This document shows, in pieces, positions 23,593 through 26,851 of a stretch of DNA of 26,851 nucleotides (positions are counted from its first letter, which is position 1; each line of letters begins with the position of its first letter). Below the pieces are notes generated by a model. That model was given only the letters and a program-made list of their open reading frames with translations, searched no databases and had not been told where the DNA came from. The stretch covers positions 1 to 26,851 of the forward strand of contig JAISGW010000070.1 in the NCBI GenBank assembly GCA_031262895.1. Direction: 5' to 3'. Origin of the DNA: Tannerella sp. (GTDB lineage: Bacteria > Bacteroidota > Bacteroidia > Bacteroidales > Tannerellaceae). The position numbers and the translations under genes were made by a program.

Positions 23593-25770
23593 TTAGAGGT
23601 TTTTGAACAAGAAATCAGACATGCGCGTGTAAAGGTGGAAACGGGTGTTGCCGCCCGAAATATTATGGTTCCTGTCCTTATATATCTGCATGTCGAACTG
23701 TTTGCCGGCCTGCACCAGCGCCTCGGCATAAGCCATGGTCTGGTTGAAGGTCACGTTGTCGTCGCCCGTTCCGTGGATAAGCAGGAGTTTGCCCTGCAGG
23801 TGCGCGGCCAACTTGATGGGAGAAGTGGCATCGTATCCGGCCGGATTCTCCTGCGGCGTACGCATGTAACGTTCGGTGTAGACGGTATCGTAATAACGCC
23901 AGTCGGAAGGCGGCGCCACGGCGATGCCCAGCTCGAAGGCGCCTTTCCCGGTGCTCAAAGCCATCAGCGTGTTATAGCCGCCGAAGCTCCAGCCCCAGAT
24001 GCCTATGCGGCCGGCATCTACGTAGGGAAGCTTGCCCAAGGCACGGGCCGCGTCGGCCTGGTCTTGCGATTCGAGGAGTCCCATCTTCATGTAGGTGCAT
24101 TTGCGGAAATTTTCTCCTCTGGCACCGGTACCCCGACCGTCCACGCTGGCCACAAGAATACCGTGGCTGGCCAGATAATATTCCCAGCCGAAGGAATAGC
24201 TGTCAAGCACCTGCTGCGAGTTGGGGCCGCTATACTGTATCATCAGTACCGGATATTTCTTTGACGGGTCGAAATGGAGCGGCTTAAGTATCCAGGCGTT
24301 CAGGTCAAGGCCGGCCGCCGTATGCACCTTGGTGAATTCCTTCACAGGAAAGGCATATTGCTTCAGCTGCTCTTTCAGGGCGGCATTGTCTTCCAGTACC
24401 CGCAAAGCCTTGCCGTTCTTCGACTCATTGACCGTGATGAGCATGGGCGTGGAGAGATTGGAATAGCGATTCACGTAATAGGCGAAGTTGGCGCTGAAGG
24501 CGGCATCGTTGGTGCCTTCCTGTGTGGAAAGTTCAGTCTTCTCGCCTTTGGCATTGATTTTATAGATGGCACGGCGCAAAGGGCTTCCTTCGGCCGACTG
24601 GTAATAGACGGTCTGCGTGGCTTCGTCGTAGCCATACAGGCGGGTGACGTCCCAAGGACCTTTGGTCACCTGCCGCAGCAACAAGCCGGTCGGCGTATGC
24701 AAATAAATGTGGGCGTAACCGTCACGTTCACTCACATAGGTGAAGCAGTTTTTGTAGAAATGGATAGAAAACAGCCAGTCGGAATCAATGTAACGCTTGT
24801 TCTCCTCGTGGAGAATCAGGCGGAAGACGCCGCTCTTGGGATTGGCATAATACATATTGAAAAGGTTCTGGTCGCGATTGAGGGTCATCACCGCCAACTG
24901 TTCGGAATTCGTGGTAAAAGTAATGCGAGGGATGTAGCTATCGGAATCAACAGGCACTTCCAAGTTTTTGGTGTCCTTCGTATCCACGTTGTAAGCCATC
25001 AGACTCACCCGCGAGTTCGGCTCGCCTGCCTTCGGATATTTATACCGGTAAATGCCCGGGTAGGTGCCCTTGCCGAAGACTTGCATATTATATTCCGGCA
25101 CCTGCGATTCGTCGAAACGAACGAAGGCGAGGATATTGCTGTCGGGCGACCAAGTCATCATATTGGTCTCGGTAAATTCTTCCTCATATACCCAGTCGGT
25201 GATGCCGTTAATGATTTTGTTGGGTACGGCATCGTTGGTTACTTGCGTTTCCGTGTCGTAGTCGAACTTCCGAATCCAGATATTGCCGTCACGCACAAAA
25301 GCCACCATGCGGCCGTCGGGCGAGAAAGTAGGTATCATCACCTTCTCGCCGCTGTCGGTCAGCGGCGAGACGTAATTGCGGCGCACGTCATAATCGTAAA
25401 CCATGGCCTTATACGAACGACGGTAAATATATTCCGTCTCGCGAAAAAGAAGGATATGGTAGCCGGTAGAGCTGACCACGTAATTGTCTATATCGTCGAA
25501 ATGACATTCGCGGGCTTTCTTGGCATTGAAAAGGGTATCAACCGGCTGCCCGGTACGGTAAGAATAACGGATAATCATGCTCTGGTCGGCGTTCATGGCC
25601 GTATAATGCTCGCCGTCGGGCAAAGAGCGAATCTCACCCACCGAAGTCCTTTGAGAAAAAGCGCCATCGGTTATTTCTTTCAGCTCTACGGGTTTTGTGC
25701 CAGTCTGCGCTTGGGCTGCTCCGGCCAACAAAGCAGCCGACAGGAGGAGGCACGAGCCTATTTTCATCAT
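23593..25770 (-). CDS. Dipeptidyl peptidase IV (S9B prolyl oligopeptidase family)
   Basis: DPP IV removes X-Pro or X-Ala dipeptides from peptide N-termini in the periplasm or at the surface. The 725-residue protein carries a signal peptide (cleaved near AQAQ, about residue 22) and a beta-propeller region (about 40-480). The Glu pair that holds the free N-terminus lies in DWVYEEEF (192-199), and the triad is Ser595 in GWSFGGY, Asp670 in HGTGDDNVTF and His702 in DRNHNISGG. Length equals the Porphyromonas/Bacteroides enzymes. No T9SS C-terminal sorting domain is seen, so export is probably Sec-only. It is the promoter-proximal gene of the operon with lipA. Two adjacent ATGs (25770, 25767) are possible starts. 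Confidence 0.95.
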   Translation of the reverse strand: MMKIGSCLLLSAALLAGAAQAQTGTKPVELKEITDGAFSQRTSVGEIRSLPDGEHYTAMNADQSMIIRYSYRTGQPVDTLFNAKKARECHFDDIDNYVVSSTGYHILLFRETEYIYRRSYKAMVYDYDVRRNYVSPLTDSGEKVMIPTFSPDGRMVAFVRDGNIWIRKFDYDTETQVTNDAVPNKIINGITDWVYEEEFTETNMMTWSPDSNILAFVRFDESQVPEYNMQVFGKGTYPGIYRYKYPKAGEPNSRVSLMAYNVDTKDTKNLEVPVDSDSYIPRITFTTNSEQLAVMTLNRDQNLFNMYYANPKSGVFRLILHEENKRYIDSDWLFSIHFYKNCFTYVSERDGYAHIYLHTPTGLLLRQVTKGPWDVTRLYGYDEATQTVYYQSAEGSPLRRAIYKINAKGEKTELSTQEGTNDAAFSANFAYYVNRYSNLSTPMLITVNESKNGKALRVLEDNAALKEQLKQYAFPVKEFTKVHTAAGLDLNAWILKPLHFDPSKKYPVLMIQYSGPNSQQVLDSYSFGWEYYLASHGILVASVDGRGTGARGENFRKCTYMKMGLLESQDQADAARALGKLPYVDAGRIGIWGWSFGGYNTLMALSTGKGAFELGIAVAPPSDWRYYDTVYTERYMRTPQENPAGYDATSPIKLAAHLQGKLLLIHGTGDDNVTFNQTMAYAEALVQAGKQFDMQIYKDRNHNISGGNTRFHLYTRMSDFLFKNL

Positions 25771-25804
25771 GTTATTATTCCTTTTTATATTTGGTTACAA
25801 TCTG

Positions 25805-25836
25805 CAAATATATGCAAGTATTCCGAATTCACGCAA
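25805..25836 (-). promoter_or_regulatory. Promoter of the DPP IV-lipA operon
   Basis: TTG (25834-25836), a 21-nt spacer and a perfect TATATTTG (25805-25812) form a full Bacteroidota promoter on the minus strand. Transcription would begin near 25798, about 28 nt before the ATG. AAAAAGGAA precedes the start as ribosome binding site. The -33 site lies inside the last codons of the thioesterase gene. Confidence 0.7.
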
Positions 25837-26335
25837 TAAATTTAGGAGGCAAGGGGGGAAGGCCCGCAGCCGCTATGGCCTGAGAGACAGATTGCAGCCC
25901 GCGGGATTTGACCAAAAGTTTGGAAAGGCCGTGCGCCAATAGGCGGCCTTCTGCATCGCGCACGAAAGCTTCCGAAAGGCTGAGTGTATGGCCCGTTTTC
26001 AGGCAATGCCCCTCCACAAAGAGTTGCCCACCTTTGGAGCGAGCCAGGTTATTGACCGAAAGGTCGGCCGAAATCATGCCATCTTCCTCCGGAAGGGCAA
26101 AATAGGCCGCCCAATAAGCAGCCGCATCAATAAGGGAGGCGTACACGCCGCCATGCAAACCGCCGAAAGGGTTCAAATGTTTGGCCGCGTCAATGCGGAG
26201 TTCCATACGGCTTTTGCCTTGGCCTATCTCCAAAAGGCTCATCCCTAAAAGGCGGAAATAAGGCGCCTGGTTAATAAATGTCCGCAGCGCCTCTACGTGT
26301 GCGGGATTTAAGATTTGTTGGTCTGTTATTTGCAT
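25829..26335 (-). CDS. PaaI/YdiI-type hotdog-fold acyl-CoA thioesterase
   Basis: The 168-residue protein has the single hotdog fold of PaaI-family thioesterases, which hydrolyse aryl- or acyl-CoA in the cytoplasm. The motif NPFGGLHGGVYASLID (about 55-70) has the family's HGGV, with Asp70 as the likely catalytic acid. SADLSVNNLARSKGG and EGHCLKTGHTL fit the second half. I prefer the ATG at 26335: the -7 element predicts an RNA start near 26347, and GGAG lies 3 nt before this ATG. A start at 26344 would leave only about 3 nt of leader. The substrate is unknown. Confidence 0.88.
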   Translation of the reverse strand: MQITDQQILNPAHVEALRTFINQAPYFRLLGMSLLEIGQGKSRMELRIDAAKHLNPFGGLHGGVYASLIDAAAYWAAYFALPEEDGMISADLSVNNLARSKGGQLFVEGHCLKTGHTLSLSEAFVRDAEGRLLAHGLSKLLVKSRGLQSVSQAIAAAGLPPLPPKFIA

Positions 26336-26353
26336 CTTCTCCATTTTTTTGCG

Positions 26354-26361
26354 CAAAGATA
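26354..26361 (-). promoter_or_regulatory. -7 promoter element (TATCTTTG) of the thioesterase gene
   Basis: TATCTTTG is a perfect TAnnTTTG match on the minus strand. It predicts transcription from about 26347 and supports the shorter start at 26335. A TTG exists 26 nt further upstream, too far to be a standard -33 site. Confidence 0.55.
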
Positions 26362-26362
26362 A

Positions 26363-26420
26363 GCATCGGCTCCCAGTAATCAGCGGACAACGCTTTAACA
26401 AACCGGGAGCTTAGCGATGC
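26363..26420. terminator. Bulged inverted repeat after the glycoside hydrolase gene
   Basis: GCATCGGCTCCC (26363-26374) pairs with GGGAGC (26405-26410) and CGATGC (26415-26420), with a 4-nt bulge in one arm and a 30-nt loop. It starts 3 nt after the stop codon of the right-edge gene, so it may end that transcript. Its far arm directly touches the -7 element of the thioesterase gene (26354-26361). Confidence 0.4.
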
Positions 26421-26422
26421 AT

Positions 26423-26851
26423 TTATTTATCGACAAAAATACTAACGAAGGCGGTAGCCGGAAGGGTAAGCGACAAGCTGCCGTCGGCCGCTGCCTTAAC
26501 TGGGATTTCCTGCATCCGCATCTGGAAAGTCGTGGCATACGCCTTGAGGTGTGCCAGTCCTTTAGGCAAGCCCTTGACGCTGGCCTTGCGGGCTGCCCCA
26601 TCATTTATTATATGTACGGCATAGTTGCCTGTTGACGCCTTACCAAAGGCGGCACAACGCAGCATCTCCTGATTGCAACGTACAGGCAAAACGAAACTGT
26701 TAGCCGCCGTTGAGGCCAACTGCTTCAAGTTCCAGAAACGTTGCGTAGGCCGGAGCGGGCCGTCGGAAGCATAAATGCCGTCGCCCCAAAGCAGGGAATA
26801 GTCGGAAGTACATTGCCATTGCAGGATGCTGAGTGGCTGGCAGAGGGCGAG
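26423..26851 (-). CDS. C-terminal 142 residues of a probable glycoside hydrolase (5' part outside window)
   Basis: The frame is open from the right edge to a TAA at 26423. The visible part begins LALCQPLSILQWQCTSDYS and includes LLWGDGIYASDGPLRPTQRF and FWNLKQLASTAANSFVLPV. It then continues into a small beta-rich domain (NYAVHIINDGAARKASVKGL) ending ATAFVSIFVDK. A Trp/Asp-rich end of an alpha/beta barrel followed by a beta-sandwich is typical of secreted clan-A glycoside hydrolases such as GH30. I recognise it only in this general way. Catalytic residues would lie outside the window. There is no T9SS sorting tail. Confidence 0.6.
   Translation of the reverse strand, partial: LALCQPLSILQWQCTSDYSLLWGDGIYASDGPLRPTQRFWNLKQLASTAANSFVLPVRCNQEMLRCAAFGKASTGNYAVHIINDGAARKASVKGLPKGLAHLKAYATTFQMRMQEIPVKAAADGSLSLTLPATAFVSIFVDK

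Noticed and set aside
23589..23729. 47-residue extension of LipA
   Set aside because: It overlaps the catalytic end of DPP IV in another frame; LipA normally starts just before the KPDWLKV segment.
23593..25770. T9SS cargo signal on DPP IV
   Set aside because: The C-terminus ends at the peptidase fold (DFLFKNL) with no sorting domain.
22852..25839. Two long plus-strand frames (22852-24264 and 24274-25839) opposite lipA and DPP IV
   Set aside because: They lie antisense to genes whose active-site motifs are all intact, and have no family resemblance.

Overview
The window reads as chromosome of a GC-rich member of the Bacteroidota, most likely order Bacteroidales. Four things support this: a full-length SprA (outer-membrane channel of the type 9 secretion system) directly behind ruvA; promoters with the Bacteroidota -7 element TAnnTTTG instead of a sigma70 -10 box; A-rich leaders with modest Shine-Dalgarno sequences; and a single-RRM RNA-binding protein. 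The species cannot be named from the sequence. SprA indicates a T9SS-positive lineage, which argues against Bacteroides in the strict sense.

Layout. Positions 1-1025 (minus) hold the N-terminal part of an unrecognised gene that runs off the left edge. Positions 1097-9094 (minus) hold ruvA-sprA. ruvA carries an in-frame amber codon at codon 5 of its expected reading frame. Positions 9095-9398 are non-coding and hold a four-copy 42-bp tandem repeat closed by a 15-bp perfect hairpin. Positions 9399-13564 (minus) hold a two-gene operon: a protein with two receiver-like domains fused to a pyruvate-phosphate-dikinase ATP-binding domain, then a secreted lipase-like lipoprotein. A divergent promoter pair (13587-13623) separates this from a plus-strand operon (13652-19370): a membrane-anchored coiled-coil protein, then TolC, HlyD and two ABC-2 permeases. 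No ATPase gene is present. A four-copy 41-bp tandem repeat (19374-19549) follows. Then come an SDR dehydrogenase of the D-mannonate oxidoreductase type and a Uma2-family nuclease, ending at a bidirectional terminator (21119-21146). On the minus strand, right to left, are the C-terminus of a probable glycoside hydrolase (right edge), a PaaI-type thioesterase, an operon of dipeptidyl peptidase IV, lipA and a six-TM protein with a degenerate Nudix-like domain, and finally the RRM protein with a leader of about 140 nt.

How the genes fit together. Most genes are chromosomal housekeeping or envelope functions: recombination (RuvA), protein export (SprA), drug or lipid export (TolC-HlyD-ABC2), lipoate synthesis (LipA), periplasmic peptide trimming (DPP IV), and sugar acid and glycan metabolism (SDR, glycoside hydrolase). 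I see no prophage, integrase, insertion sequence, CRISPR array, tRNA or rRNA. The features most worth a second look are the ruvA amber codon, the two tandem-repeat arrays, the receiver-dikinase hybrid without its catalytic histidine domain, the degenerate membrane Nudix protein, and the ATPase-less exporter.
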